Part shown: positions 24,562 through 35,959 of the stretch, piece after piece
Position numbering within the stretch: position 1 is the first letter of the stretch
Layout: every line of letters begins with the position of its first letter
NCBI RefSeq assembly: GCF_029227915.1
Contig: NC_079881.1
Coordinates: forward strand, 7,440,001 to 7,504,000
Reading direction: 5' to 3'
Length of the DNA: 64,000 nucleotides
Source of the DNA: Hydractinia symbiolongicarpus
Taxonomy: Eukaryota > Cnidaria > Hydrozoa > Anthoathecata > Hydractiniidae
Made by a program: the position numbers and the translations under genes
Notes under the pieces: model-generated
What the model was told of the DNA's origin: nothing
Database searches by the model: none
Seen by the model: only the letters and a program-made list of their open reading frames with translations

Positions 24562-24935
24562 CATTTAGGTGACAAAGAATCAAAATTTTGATGTCACCAT
24601 CATGTTAGCATACTTTTTTTGTTATCTGTGCCAAATTTTGTCGAAAATAAAGTAGTTTTAATTTCGGACCAATTTTGGCCTAAAATGACATTTAGGTGAC
24701 AAAATTCAAAATTTTAATGTCACCATCATGTTCAGCATACGTTTTTTGTTAACTTTGCCAAATTTTGTCTAAAATAAAGTAGTTTTAATTTTTGGACCAA
24801 TTTTGGCCTAAAATGACATTTAGGTGACAAAAATCAAAATTATGATGTCACTATTATGTTCAGCATACCTTTTTTGTTAACTGTGTCAAATTTTGTCGAA
24901 AACAAATACCAATTTTGGCCTGAAACGTCATTTAC
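24562..24935. repeat. 127-bp tandem repeat, about three copies
   Basis: Units start at about 24562, 24689 and 24817, each beginning CATTTAGGTGACAAA and containing GATGTCAC, AGCATAC and CAAATTTTGTC. Copies are near-identical, with small indels; the third is truncated at its 3' end. No ORF crosses the array. Confidence 0.85.
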
Positions 24936-26539
24936 TAGTAGTTAGGGAGCTTGGGAAAAGTACGAAGTTTAAATCTATGACATTGCAATTGACCATTTGG
25001 GACAGGGTTAGTTAGTTAGTCAGGTATACCAATACTATCCTTCTCTCAGAGGAACGTGAAATCCCAGGGTCGATTTTTTTTCAAAAAATGCTCCGAAAGA
25101 AAAAAACGACGGTTTTAAAGAATTTCCTACGCCTTCGGGCGCGGAAATTCAATAACTGCCACACCGTGCTGTTTACCACTATTTTGTCGATGCATTTCAA
25201 TTTCTTTTATTGGGAACGGTGGCATTCTCTCCTTGTTTTCCCTCACGATTTTTCTTCAATTTCATCGAAGACTAAATCTAATTTTCCTCAATTATTTTAA
25301 GAAAAATATCTCTCATAGTATTGTCTTCCTCCATGTTTATATGAACGCGAATAATGTTTACCAAGATTTGCCTCGTTTTCATGCACGCAATATTTTACAA
25401 AATATAAATTCGGGAAAGGTGTATTGTTCCATGTTCCTAATAAGAATGTTTTTATTTGACTTTTAATCAGGGATCACGTCCCCATTAGTTTAAGTGACTG
25501 GTTTGGTCTCTAGAAGACCGGTAATCTGTGCCCTTTTGTATATATATACATAATGTCTGCGCTAAAAAACCAACCGTTTTTCTCACGCGAAAACGGAATG
25601 CAGTCTTTGCAGCTATTTTCCAGTTGGAAATTAAATATACTGAGGATCTTTATGAGAAAAATCTGTTGTCTTGCGTCTTCGTATTATCTTCCTTTTCTTC
25701 TTCGTTTGGTATCATACCGTCTACCAGCGATGTTACCAATCACTTTTACCATTTCGGACCATAATTACATAAGACATTTTTTGTTAAGAAGAAAGTCAGT
25801 CAATTTTTTAAACCAAAGTAAAATTTACCGAACTGATGTACATATAAGTAAAATCCAAAAAGACTGCGTTATTTAGTTTTCTTTTATATCCCACCCTTAA
25901 CCTAATACGCATGCTCACCATAAAAACGAAGAAGTCTCAAAATGTCAACATGAAATTACGACTTTCAAAAATAAATGATTTTTCATTTTCAATTTTTAAT
26001 TTACTTTCTCCTTCGTGCCCGTTGCGTGCCGAGTATAAAATTATCGTTGCACGAAAAATGTATCTGGGTCAAGTAAGTCTAAACTAATAAGCAAGATACA
26101 TAAGCGCTCTTGTGAAAAAATGACAAGTTGTTGTTTTCACTTTCTGTCATGCATGTAACCTCGTTCCCAGGACGTTTTCACATTGATCCCGACTTTTATA
26201 TTGAGCAATAAACTCTGGGTATGAATGTGATGCTTGTGGAATCATTTCAAATAAAAAAAAAGATGTTTCATGTTACTATGTCCTTACAAAACCTCTTAAA
26301 TATGAGTATAATAAAATCCAATAAATAAAATTCAAATTCAAATAAATTAAAAAATTAATCAGATTTAATTAGATAACAAAAAATTTAAAAAAATCAATCA
26401 ATAAGTGCAATAAAATTCTCATTAAAACGAAAATTCAAGTACATGTACGCAAATAATCAAAGAATACAAAGTTGCAATTTCCACGAATATTAATCCGAGG
26501 AAGAAATAGTCCAGGTATGTAGTTTTATTATCTAAATAT
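24936..26539. other. Intergenic, no supportable gene
   Basis: Several overlapping open frames of 70-107 codons occur at 25088-25876, but they lack family resemblance. A 30-base segment at about 25891-25920 recurs inverted near 38530-38560. Confidence 0.45.
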
Positions 26540-27659
26540 CTATAAATACCCATATACTTCGACTTCACACAAATAAAAGGGTTTTGGATTGTTCTGCACA
26601 ATTCGGACAACACGTCCAAATACCGGTCGTTCGCATTTTTTATCCAACGGTATAGGATCCATTTTGGTGATATAACCGCAGAAATTCCACTTTTCCTGAC
26701 CAGCTAGTTTTACGAGCAATTCGAGATTCTTAGTGTTTTCATAACAACAGTCAGTGCGAGGGTGTAGTTTAATGTTTGTTATAACAGCATTGTGGAGGAG
26801 ATCCACTTGCCACCAGGGAGCAGTCTCACTTAACGTGTGAAAACATGTTCCTTTTATGAAGTTACCATTTGTATTCCCGTCCACTGCAAGTGATGCCACT
26901 GGATTAACTGAGTGGGCGTGAGTGGTTGACTGCTGCGCCGGCTTTCCACGCGATAGATTTATCAGAGCTAAACATTCAACATTGCAAAAACGGGAAAAGG
27001 GTCATTTTACTTTTGGAAACAACAGTTTGAAAATGAGGATGACATATGTCGAGAAACAAAAAATATCTTAAAACATCTTAAACGTAAATCTAAATTAAAT
27101 AATGTAAAATTTAAGATAAATGGCAGCAGAGTGTTCACCAATCATTAATTTAAATTTTAAACTTTAAAATATATAGTTAATCCAAAACATTTATAACAGC
27201 TCTACCTGGCTACATAATTTCAAAAACAGATGAACTCGCAAATAGTTGAGATAAAAGAAAACAAAAGTTCATACCTATTTGACATCTATTTCCGTAGTAA
27301 CCATGTGGACATTGGGGCTAAAAATTAGTGGACTAAATTAAAGACGAACAACAACAAGATAAAAAATAAATAAAAACAATAAGAAAACATACATCTTTTA
27401 CCGCAGCGAAAACTTCTGTCACGTTATCTTCGTTCCTTTTTTTACCAACAACAACGCAATAACATCTGCCATCTTTATAAACAAAATCCAAATCCTTAAA
27501 ATGACACTTCTGAGCACATGTCAATAAGCTGGTACAAGATGAAATTTCCATTACTATCTCGGTTTCAACATCTTCTCTTGACTTTGAAAAATATTTGCAC
27601 GTGTGCCTTTTGAAGAAGACTATTGCAACGAAAAAAAATAAAAGAATTTTAACGTTCAT
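26540..27659 (-). CDS. Secreted PAN/apple-EGF-F-type lectin protein
   Basis: A three-exon gene on the minus strand: 27659-27393, 27317-27275 and 26967-26540, joined at GT/AG sites (donors GTATGT and GTATGA) to give 245 residues. Exon 1 supplies a signal peptide (about 1-17) and a Cys-rich PAN/apple-like segment (42-68). Exon 2 supplies the C-terminal half of an EGF-like domain (CPHGYYGNRC). Exon 3 encodes a complete discoidin-fold F-type lectin domain with VASLAVDGN, PWWQVDL and PRTDCC. The fucose motif H-x26-R-x-D is present, but the third basic residue, four after the Asp, is Asn. The protein is probably secreted and carbohydrate-binding, as in recognition or innate immunity. Exon 3 has an inverted duplicate at 35088-35518. 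The start is the ATG at 27659, since the 5' extension has none. Confidence 0.85.
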
Positions 27660-27804
27660 AATTTTTGAACTGTGAAACTTCAAACACTGTTTTAAGACAA
27701 CAAAAGAAAGAAGAAATAATGTATATTATTTAGGCATTTGAAAAAAAACGTTAACCATTTTGATTGAATCAATGTTGAATATGTGATTGAACTACTTCCT
27801 ATAC

Positions 27805-28515
27805 ACAGAATAGAGAAGATTCTAAATTTGCAATGACGAGTTTAAATGTTTAAACAAACAAGACATAGATTGAAATCAAAGCCAACATTAAATATTGTTA
27901 CGCGCGTAAGAACCTATTTTAATAAATTGCACCCCTGGGGTTATATAGTCTACTTATGTTAAGTAGCAACTTTTATGGTTTGATAAACGATAAACTGTGT
28001 GTTTTAAATTCTTCTAATTTGTGATTAAAATCTAAACTTCTGGTTTTTAATAAAGGAACTACAAAAAGTTCGCTCGTTGCAGCTACAACTTTACCACGAA
28101 TGTGATCAAACAGCTGAGAATTCTGCAAAGGCCAATAAAGAAGAAAACAAAGCTACACAGAATGTAACAGCCCTACACAGAATGTAAAATATTCTAATGT
28201 ATAAACAAGCTTAAGGATCCGATGCACAGTAGACAGCAGTACTGCATGGATCGTGTGAATGTTCTCTCACAAATAAGTCTCTTTTTGGTTTTGCTTCAGG
28301 CTTTAATGTATTAGTTTCTTAAGAACGTCAACAATACAATAGCTGGGTTGTACGGCGTTGAACACTTTTAGTGCAGGTATACGGTGTGTTGCAAACCCAG
28401 TGGTCCGCTTACAGCTTAATAAAGTGATTTGTAAGTTATACTTACAAAAACAATTTCCTGCAATCTCAGCTGAAGCAAAACACGACCTACAACGTGTCAT
28501 CGCTGTGTTGTTTTT
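27805..28515. repeat. Left arm of long imperfect inverted repeat
   Basis: Read forward, this matches the reverse complement of 31265-31853 at many points: AGAATAGAGAAGATTCTAAA, CTAATTTGTGATTAAAA, AACTTCTGGTTTTTAATAAA, and the segment with TATACGG and CCGCTTACAGCT. Divergence is substantial with indels. The arms frame a broken reverse-transcriptase element. Confidence 0.75.
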
Positions 28516-29222
28516 GATTTTGTAGAAATTTTGCGTGAAAGTTCAAATGAATGACCCCGGGTTAAGTGTTCAGTTACAGTTAAGCCGTGTACCACATAGA
28601 TGTGGTATCCTTGCAGCTAACCGCCCTTTTAGACGTAATGTCCGTTGCCAAAAAACTTTGTCGCTTCTAAAACTCTGGCAACAGTTTGTACCCAATCCAA
28701 CCACAAAACAATCTCCCAGCAATTATGTGAAGTGGAATAAGCTTTCATTAAATTTGCCAAATTAATCGCCAGTTTCAGTAGGGAACATACATAGGAGCTT
28801 TAAATGCATAAGGACCCCGTTCGCATGACCCTTAAATAAGTTAATTTAAGGTGGAAGTAACCCTTTTTTAGCTGTCCAAATAGCTGAATTATTTACTCAG
28901 TGTTTTATTTATACCATTTTTTACCATTTCCTAAAAATATAGGCCTTACATACATACATAATAAAATGATTTTAACTTTAAGACTAAAAATGCTGAGTCA
29001 GCAGAAGACTTTATTTACTGCTTTTCTCTGAGGTTTTTTCAGTTTGGTATAAGTGCTATTTTGTCTGTGTTATTGTTTCTTTTAACACACCAAAAAATTT
29101 TCTTGTCATTATAAAATTACACAGTATCATCTGTTTATTCAGCTTGATTCCTTGAAAGTTCATACATATGTTACTACATATAATTTTGATTTCTATAGCG
29201 AGAAACCGCGGCTCAAAATATA

Positions 29223-31090
29223 TTATATAAATATAATACTAATTCGACTATCGGAATTCACTTGAAAAGACATGTTGATATCAGATATGTCAGCATCCCT
29301 CTGAAATGATCTACATCCACTCAGGCATGGCAACGTCGATCGGAGTAACGAAAAGCAAATTTTCGTTCTGACAAACACCATAGCGATAAACGCTGGTATA
29401 CCACGTATATCTGCTATCAAATCAGCAAGACATTGATAGAATCTCTTGCATTCTCTTCCTAACTCACTGTGTGTAGAAAATACCAAAGGTGTAAAGGAAT
29501 CACGTTCGACCTGCAAAACCATTTCGTTGTATGACTTTTTCTTTTCTTGCTTATTCCTTTCATAGCAACGTTGATTTCTGTTTTCCTGTGCCTCTGGGCG
29601 TTAAGACCAAAGACCCTGATATCGCAGAAATCCCGTTAGCCAGGAATCCAGAAATCAAGCGCGCTTACATCTAATCGAGCTTCATTGGATATGATCGCAC
29701 TTTTCTGGTCAAAGCATTTGTTTTGTAGTTGAGCAAGCATCGGCTTAATGGAGGTTTAATTCGTACATCTTACACACTTCTCTCATAAGTTTAGAAGTTA
29801 TATCACATGACGTTGTGTGACAAACTCATCCTTCTTGGAAGATAACGCATAAGCGAACTTTGGGCCACATGCACATTCAAATGGTTCCCTGGGTAATTCC
29901 CAGTTATATCGAATTCTCAATGCGTCAAAAACTGCTCCTTTGTGAAGTAGTAACCAATCTCTTTTGTTGGTAGGGTCGTTTAACGCACCCGCTTTCTGAT
30001 TTGCTTCGTTCTGCCTCTTAGCACTTTCATCCATTTCTAACAACAGTCCTTGTAAAATTTTTTGATTGGCTTTTCGTTTTCTTGATCCCATTCGCATTTT
30101 TATTTTTTCTGAGAAAAAAATTTACAAGCTCCGCTGTCATTTTCCGAGAATTCTTGCATTCTGTGTTGGAAAAGTTCTCCAGAATTTTTATTCCTAGGCC
30201 ACCGAGACGTGGTGAGAAGGACATAACCTCCCTTTCTACATTGCTGGCAGAATTTGGTGTCTTATTACGGGATGGTCCGTAAAAAGTATGTGAAGCTATG
30301 TTGACATCAGAGCAAGTGTAAGCCTATTTGTGGTTCGATAACAGCAATTTTGGATTTTGGCGACAATGTCTTTAACGTGCTCATTTCGGAAACTCTCATT
30401 ACCAATACCTGCTCCGAGATGTCGTTCTACTATACATTTAATTTGGATATTTTTTTCTTTGAAAGGTGTTATTGCTCCTTCAATGTTCTTACTTTTCACA
30501 ATTAGCCATGATTTCTTTGTTTGTGGTTGATAGCTAAATTTTGGGCCTTTGACAATGAGATCGTTCCACCATTTCCGAATGGTGAAAAAGTTCCCAGCAG
30601 CCGTTAAGTCATCAGCAAAAGCTACCAATTTCACATCAATATCAGCAATGTTTTTCATTCTATCAAGTAATTGGGTGAACCATATTGCGTAAATGGCAAT
30701 TCCCAACAGGTCTCTCCGAGTGGTACCACCTCTTAAACTTAGTTCAGTTTCACCAACCACAAAAAGTCTAGCAGCCTTTATATAGCAGTTGTTGCTAGAA
30801 TCGGGCAAATGATTTTGTTATTATAAAGTGTTGCATAACGGTTCAAGCTATTGAATATATTTACAGCGCCAACTAATCAGACAGACTTCTGCAGTAGAGT
30901 GTGCATCTCTCATTGCATGTATAGCAGCTTCCTTCTCAGATTCATGACCGAAGCACATTTGAATTTTTGAACAAGATTCAATAACATTCCTTGATGCGTA
31001 CATCACGGTTTTTTCGATAAGGCGTCTTACAACATCTCATATACCAATAGGTCTAAGAACCGGGGTTCTTGTCTAAAGGCAAATACGCCT
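29223..31090 (-). pseudogene. Broken retroelement reverse transcriptase with endonuclease-like tail
   Basis: Read from 31090 down to 29223, fragments in changing frames give a reverse transcriptase in its usual order. They are an RPIG start, a CFGHE..EAAIHAM stretch, an FNSLNR region, GGTTRRDLLG, then FADDLTAAG in place of the catalytic Y/FxDD box (about 30600). GGLGI follows (about 30200), then a CxCG..H-like segment (about 29860). An EARLDVS..FW segment (about 29680) and a VERDSFTPLVF tail (about 29500) resemble the C-terminal region of related cnidarian elements and may be a restriction-like endonuclease. Frameshifts near 30850, 30290, 30090 and 29790 and several stops make it inactive. 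Element class is uncertain; I favour a non-LTR element with a C-terminal endonuclease. Confidence 0.65.
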
Positions 31091-31264
31091 CTAAAGAATT
31101 ATTGTTTACTTCTTCATAGCAAAGTTCTCTTTAAACTTTGCTATCGCTTTCCATAAATCTCTTTTAGTTTCTCCATAAACTCTCCATAAATGCTATGAAC
31201 ATCTTCTTTTTGCATATGGTCGCGGACCTTCATGGAAATAGCTCCAATATCTTGCTTGGTAACT

Positions 31265-31853
31265 GTTTTCTTTACGACACAGTAATTACAAGTTGTAGGC
31301 TGTGCATTTTTAAAAAAAGCGTAACTTGTAAATTGCTTTATCGAGCTGTAAGCGGTACACTAGGTGTTAACGGACCGTATACGTGTGCTAAAATCCCAAC
31401 TCGGTTATGAACTTAAGTGCTTACCGCCGTGTGACTCCGCTATTACATTGTTGATTGTCTCAAGAAACTAACACAGTAGAGCCGGGAGCAAAACCAAAAC
31501 AGACATATCTGTGAGACAACATTCACAAGATTCATGTAGTACTGTACATGGGATCCTTAAACTTGTTTACAAATTAGATTATTTGACGTTCTGTGTAGAG
31601 CTTTGCGTTATTTTTCTTTTTCATTGACCTTTGTAGAACTTTTGCGCTTATTAATCTCCTCACCGTCATCGGGTTAAACTTGTAGTTGCAACGTGCGAAC
31701 TATTTGTTGCTTATTTTTTATTAAAAACCAGAAGTTTAATTTTTAATCACAAATTAGAAAAGTTTAAAACTCACAGTTTATCAAAGTATAAGAGCCGCTA
31801 TTTTTGAAGGTTTTCGTCATGGCACATTTAGAATCTTCTCTATTCTGTTTTTT
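31265..31853. repeat. Right arm of long imperfect inverted repeat
   Basis: Reverse-complement partner of 27805-28515. Its outer end, near 31853, pairs with the left outer end near 27805. The whole arm-to-arm unit is about 4.05 kb. No clear target-site duplication was found. Confidence 0.75.
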
Positions 31854-32034
31854 AGTCATACTGTGAAGCAAAGTATGAGTGTTTGGTTTACGCAGCAAAA
31901 TTGCGTTTCTCACCATTTCTTACTTGTGATGAGTGGCCGAATTCACAATATTAAAGATAAAATACAAAATACTTTCCTAATTCAAGCAGATGTGACCACG
32001 AAGAGGCAGATAATCAAGGCAAAAAAAAAAATAT

Positions 32035-33005
32035 ACTAGTCGATAAGGCCCCCTGGAAAAATCCACTTAGGCAGGAAGGACCATGTAAAAGTTGGTTATT
32101 TTAGACCTTTTGCTGAAGTCAGCAATGCATATGCAAAAGCAATTTGACAAAATTTATTTTATCTGTTATCTCTATTATATAGAACTTAACATGCTCATGA
32201 AGAGAATGCATGTGATCATGTTATTTTGATGAACGGTTCATTATATCTAAGGGCTTATGCTGACGTCAGCAATCACCCGTCAAAACCCAAAATATTTATA
32301 TAAAAAAGTTGTATACCTGTTGCCTTCATCGCATAGATATTGAAATGCTGATTAAGAAAGTGTATAGGATCAGGTACTGATAAACGGTTGCAGAGATGGG
32401 GTTTGAAGGTTTTTTGAGGATGTCATCAACCCAAAACGGATTGGTGAACCCAGGTTTGGGAAAATGACCCAAATTGGTCCTAGGTGGTCTTTCGTTACCC
32501 ACGCGATGAAAAATCATTGACGTCACTATCTCGTTTCCAAGTTATTTAGCCTCAAAGTTTTAAGTGCACTGCAGTGGATTCATTAATTTAATATAGGATA
32601 CTAGTCGATAAAACCCGTGTAAGAATCCACTCAGGCAGAAGATTAAGCTGTTTTGTAGATTTTGCTAACGTCAGCAGTGCATATAAAAAGATTGGCGAAA
32701 TGTAATTTATCTGTTGTCTGTAATGCGTGCAGATTAAAACACTGATAAAAATAAGTGTTCGCAAACGAATAAGGAGATTATATAAGTGTTTTAAAATTTT
32801 AAAATTTTGCTGACGTCAGTAAACTCCTCTGAAGTACAAAAAAAATTTCTTTAGAAATTTGCACAAAATCCACTTAGGCAGGAGTACATTGGAAAAGAGA
32901 ATCGGTCTGCCAGGACCCGTCAATACACAACATTTTTTTTCCTGAAATTTGTTTACACGTTGCTTCCAATGTGTAGAGCTTGAAACGCTGATCAAAATAA
33001 AGCAC
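32035..33005. repeat. Dispersed repeat family with TACTAGTCGATAA ends, partly tandem
   Basis: Two copies start with ATACTAGTCGATAA at 32035 and 32599. Both share AATCCACTYAGGCAG, GCTGACGTCAGC-like and ATTTATCTGTTG segments and are spaced about 560 bp apart. A third partial copy follows at about 32860-33005. The full CRE octamer TGACGTCA occurs at 32261-32268 and 32811-32818, with mutated versions near 32121 and 32672. No ORF is shared between copies. Confidence 0.65.
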
Positions 33006-33149
33006 ATAAAACACCAACAATAATAGTATAGTCAGAAAATACACATCTCAAATTTTTACATCTTCCATAGTGATTACGTTTGATTATGTTGAAAACCTTT
33101 AATATTTTAATCAAAAGTGTCAAAAACATCAGATTTATATTTGGAAAAT

Positions 33150-33660
33150 CATTTATTCGGTTACGTACTGTCCTGTTCCCCAAAAATATACACAAAATGT
33201 CAAAATTTTATAACCGTTTAAGAACACAAATTTTTTTCTTAGTATGATGATCTGTAGTGACCTTTACCAACCATTTTAAACGTAAATGTCAAAAAAGAAT
33301 AAGGAGTAAATTTTGAATGAACAAAAATAATATTTTTGGAATATATACGGTCCGTCCACAAAAGTTTACACAAAATGTAAAACAGATTGGTTTTTTGGGG
33401 AACATATCCAAATCAACGAAAATCAGTTTATTTAGCATGCCCTATATTGCCATTGCCCATAAATCTTCCACATAAAGGTTATGGAACACATCAAATTATA
33501 GAAAAACCAGGCATTTCATCATAAAAAACAAAAAAGTTTTAGTCAGAACAATTAGTATTTTTTTAAGTATCCCCAACACAGTTATTAATATTGCATGTGG
33601 TCTTTTTCCCACAAAAGTTAACACAAAATTTTTAATAAACAAAAACACGAACAACCATAC
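33150..33660. repeat. Diverged tandem repeat array, left block
   Basis: Several old copies of a unit with consensus-like core CACAAAAGTTTACACAAAAT followed by GTCAAAA. The unit also holds TATATTGCATACGGTCC, and copies are spaced roughly 130-250 bp apart. The same unit makes the block at 35960-37330. Copies are heavily mutated. Confidence 0.6.
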
Positions 33661-34889
33661 CTCATAAAATAAAATAAAGTTATAAACCCACTGAGATTGC
33701 CAAATGTCTGCAACCCCCTGTAAAAATAACCTGCCATTTTACATGTAGGCTGACAAAAGTTTAACAGGATACGTTAGAAACAAAACAATAAAAATTAACT
33801 TAACACGCACGCTTTAAATTCTAGAAAAAAAATTATTCCCCTTGTCATATTGCTTGGGTACCCTTGTTAAGTTTACAGTAAATGTAAAAATAATTATACT
33901 CTCAAAAAAATACATCCTACTTTGCTATCCTGCAAAAGTTGTAGTCTTTGAAAGATTTTGTAGGTAGCTAGTTAGCTTATTACATCATAATTTGTGCTTA
34001 TAAAAAAAGAAAAGTTTGAAAACTAAGGTAACTAGCTATAGATAATTAAAAAAGAGGAATAACAACATAAGTCATCATAGGTTAGAGCTAGCCATGAAGG
34101 ATGGAAAGAGTAGGATCTGGAGGCTAACATTAGCTAGCTAACCGCAGCTAAGTCACCCCCAGTTAAGTATACTTAAACTGGGAACATTTAGCTAAAACTA
34201 AAACTATTTATGCTTTGTAAAAGACATATCAAGAGAAACAATAGCAATGTAAAGATAATAACATTACAGTAAGTTCAACAAACCAAAGTTTTCCGTTTGT
34301 TAGTTGCGGCATTTTGAATTTTAGGACAAATACATTAGTTACGCGCCAGGGCACACATTAATTATGCAACAAAATTTCAACAAATATGGTTGCTTTATGA
34401 ATTTGACACTTTCAGGTGGCTTTTGCTAAAAAAAGGGAGCGTGCTTGCTCCACCAATATGAAAACAAAACGTCTAAAAATATCAAAGTTCTTACTATGTG
34501 ATTTCAAATCGACTTTAAACTCTAGCCTTTATTTTCTACTTCTAATTTCACTTCTCACTTCCAACTTTTTCTACTTCTTCACTTGAACTGTTCTTTTTTT
34601 AAACATGCTTTTAAAAACACTATCTTTACTTTTTCAAGATAAAGGGATCATTCCTTTGTTTGTTTGTGTGTTTGTTTGTTTTTTGGTGGCGAGAGGACAC
34701 CATTTTTCAAAAGTTAGCCGTTACATTTATTTCAACAAATCAAATTGAGTCGTTTTCAAAATGGGCATGACTTTTTCGGCGACTTCAAAGAAAATTTAGG
34801 CGACATAAAAGGAATATGACGATATTCACTATGACCGTCACATACACTCTGCATTATTATATAAGAAGATGGCGACGGTAAAAAAACAT
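33661..34889. other. Intergenic, no gene seen
   Basis: AT-rich DNA with a TAGCTAGC cluster at about 34120-34145 and a TTTG-rich tract near 34650-34685. No coding signal was seen. From about 34890 the sequence becomes homologous to the intron of the lectin gene at 26970-27150. Confidence 0.5.
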
Positions 34890-35087
34890 GAAACTTGCTT
34901 AATGGTCACTAGGTGAACATGTCTTCTACTTGCTGCTGCCATCTTTCTTCAATTTTATATCATTTTAACTAGATTTATTTAAGATGTTTAAGATATTTTT
35001 TTTTCGGCAAAACATATCTTATCCTCTTTTTCAAACTTTCCCAAAGTAAATTAACCCTTTATTGATTGTGCAATGTTGAATGTTTAG

Positions 35088-35518
35088 CTCTGATAAATTT
35101 ATCGCGTGGAAAACCAGCGCAGCAGTCAAGCACCCACGACCACATCACCAATCCAGTGGCATCACTTGCAGTGGACGGGAATACAAATGGTGACTTCATA
35201 AAAGGAACGTGTTTTCACACGGGATACCATGAGGCTGCTCCCTGGTGGCAAGTGGATCTCCTCCACAATGCTGTTATAACAAACATTAAACTACACCCTC
35301 GCACTGACTGTTGCTATGAAAACACTAAAAATCTCGAATTGCTCGTAAAACTGGCTGGTCAGGAAAAGTGGAATTTGTGCGATTATATCACCAAAATGGG
35401 CCCTATACCGTTGGATAAAAAATGCGAACGGCCGGTGTTTGGACGTGTTGTCCAAATTGTGCAGAACAATCCAAAACCGTTTTATTTGTGTGAAGTCGAA
35501 GTATTTGGGTATTTATAG
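35088..35518 (+). pseudogene. Inverted duplicate of the F-type lectin exon
   Basis: This repeats the terminal exon of the gene at 26540-27659 in opposite orientation. It keeps the acceptor (TTTAG|CTCTG), the full F-type lectin domain with no stop, and the TAG. It is one codon longer: FHTGYHEAAPWW replaces FHTLSETAPWW, so the spacing from that His to the RTD Arg is 27 rather than 26. Homology runs from about 34890 (about 190 bp of intron) to about 35610, past the stop. No partner PAN or EGF exons are visible upstream within 3 kb. It is either an orphaned terminal exon or spliced to exons I cannot see. Few substitutions suggest a recent copy or lasting constraint. Confidence 0.7.
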
Positions 35519-35959
35519 ATATTTAGAAAATAAAACTGCATGCCTGGACTATTTCTTCCTTGGATTAATTTTCGTGACATTTGCGGCTTTGTATTCATTT
35601 AAACTAGCTGTTTCCCGTGGAAGAATCCACTGTATTCCATTTAATTTAGCCGATATATGTCCATCAAAAAACAAACAATACAGCAGTGCGCATCTTCCAT
35701 CTGCATTATTATATAAATGACCAAAAAAATTAAAGGTTTTCAACAACTGCAGTATGTATGTGACGTTTAAAATCTAAATCTACTAAAATTACTTGCTCTG
35801 ACCATCTGACAAATGCGAAAATTATTCGGAAAAAAGTTTTTAAAAGCATTTCAACATACATCTCACCCATAAAATTTAAATCACTTAAAACGCCACATAT
35901 ATACAAAAAAGCTGATCAATGTCAAACACAAATCTCTCTCATTGTATATGTTAAAATCA

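Noticed and set aside
24562-24935. Tandem repeat considered as a CRISPR-like array
   Set aside because: Units are contiguous, with no unique spacers, no nearby cas-like genes and a eukaryotic setting.
25553-25876. 107-codon ORF starting with ATG
   Set aside because: Basic, low-information sequence overlapping another open frame of similar length; no recognisable motif.
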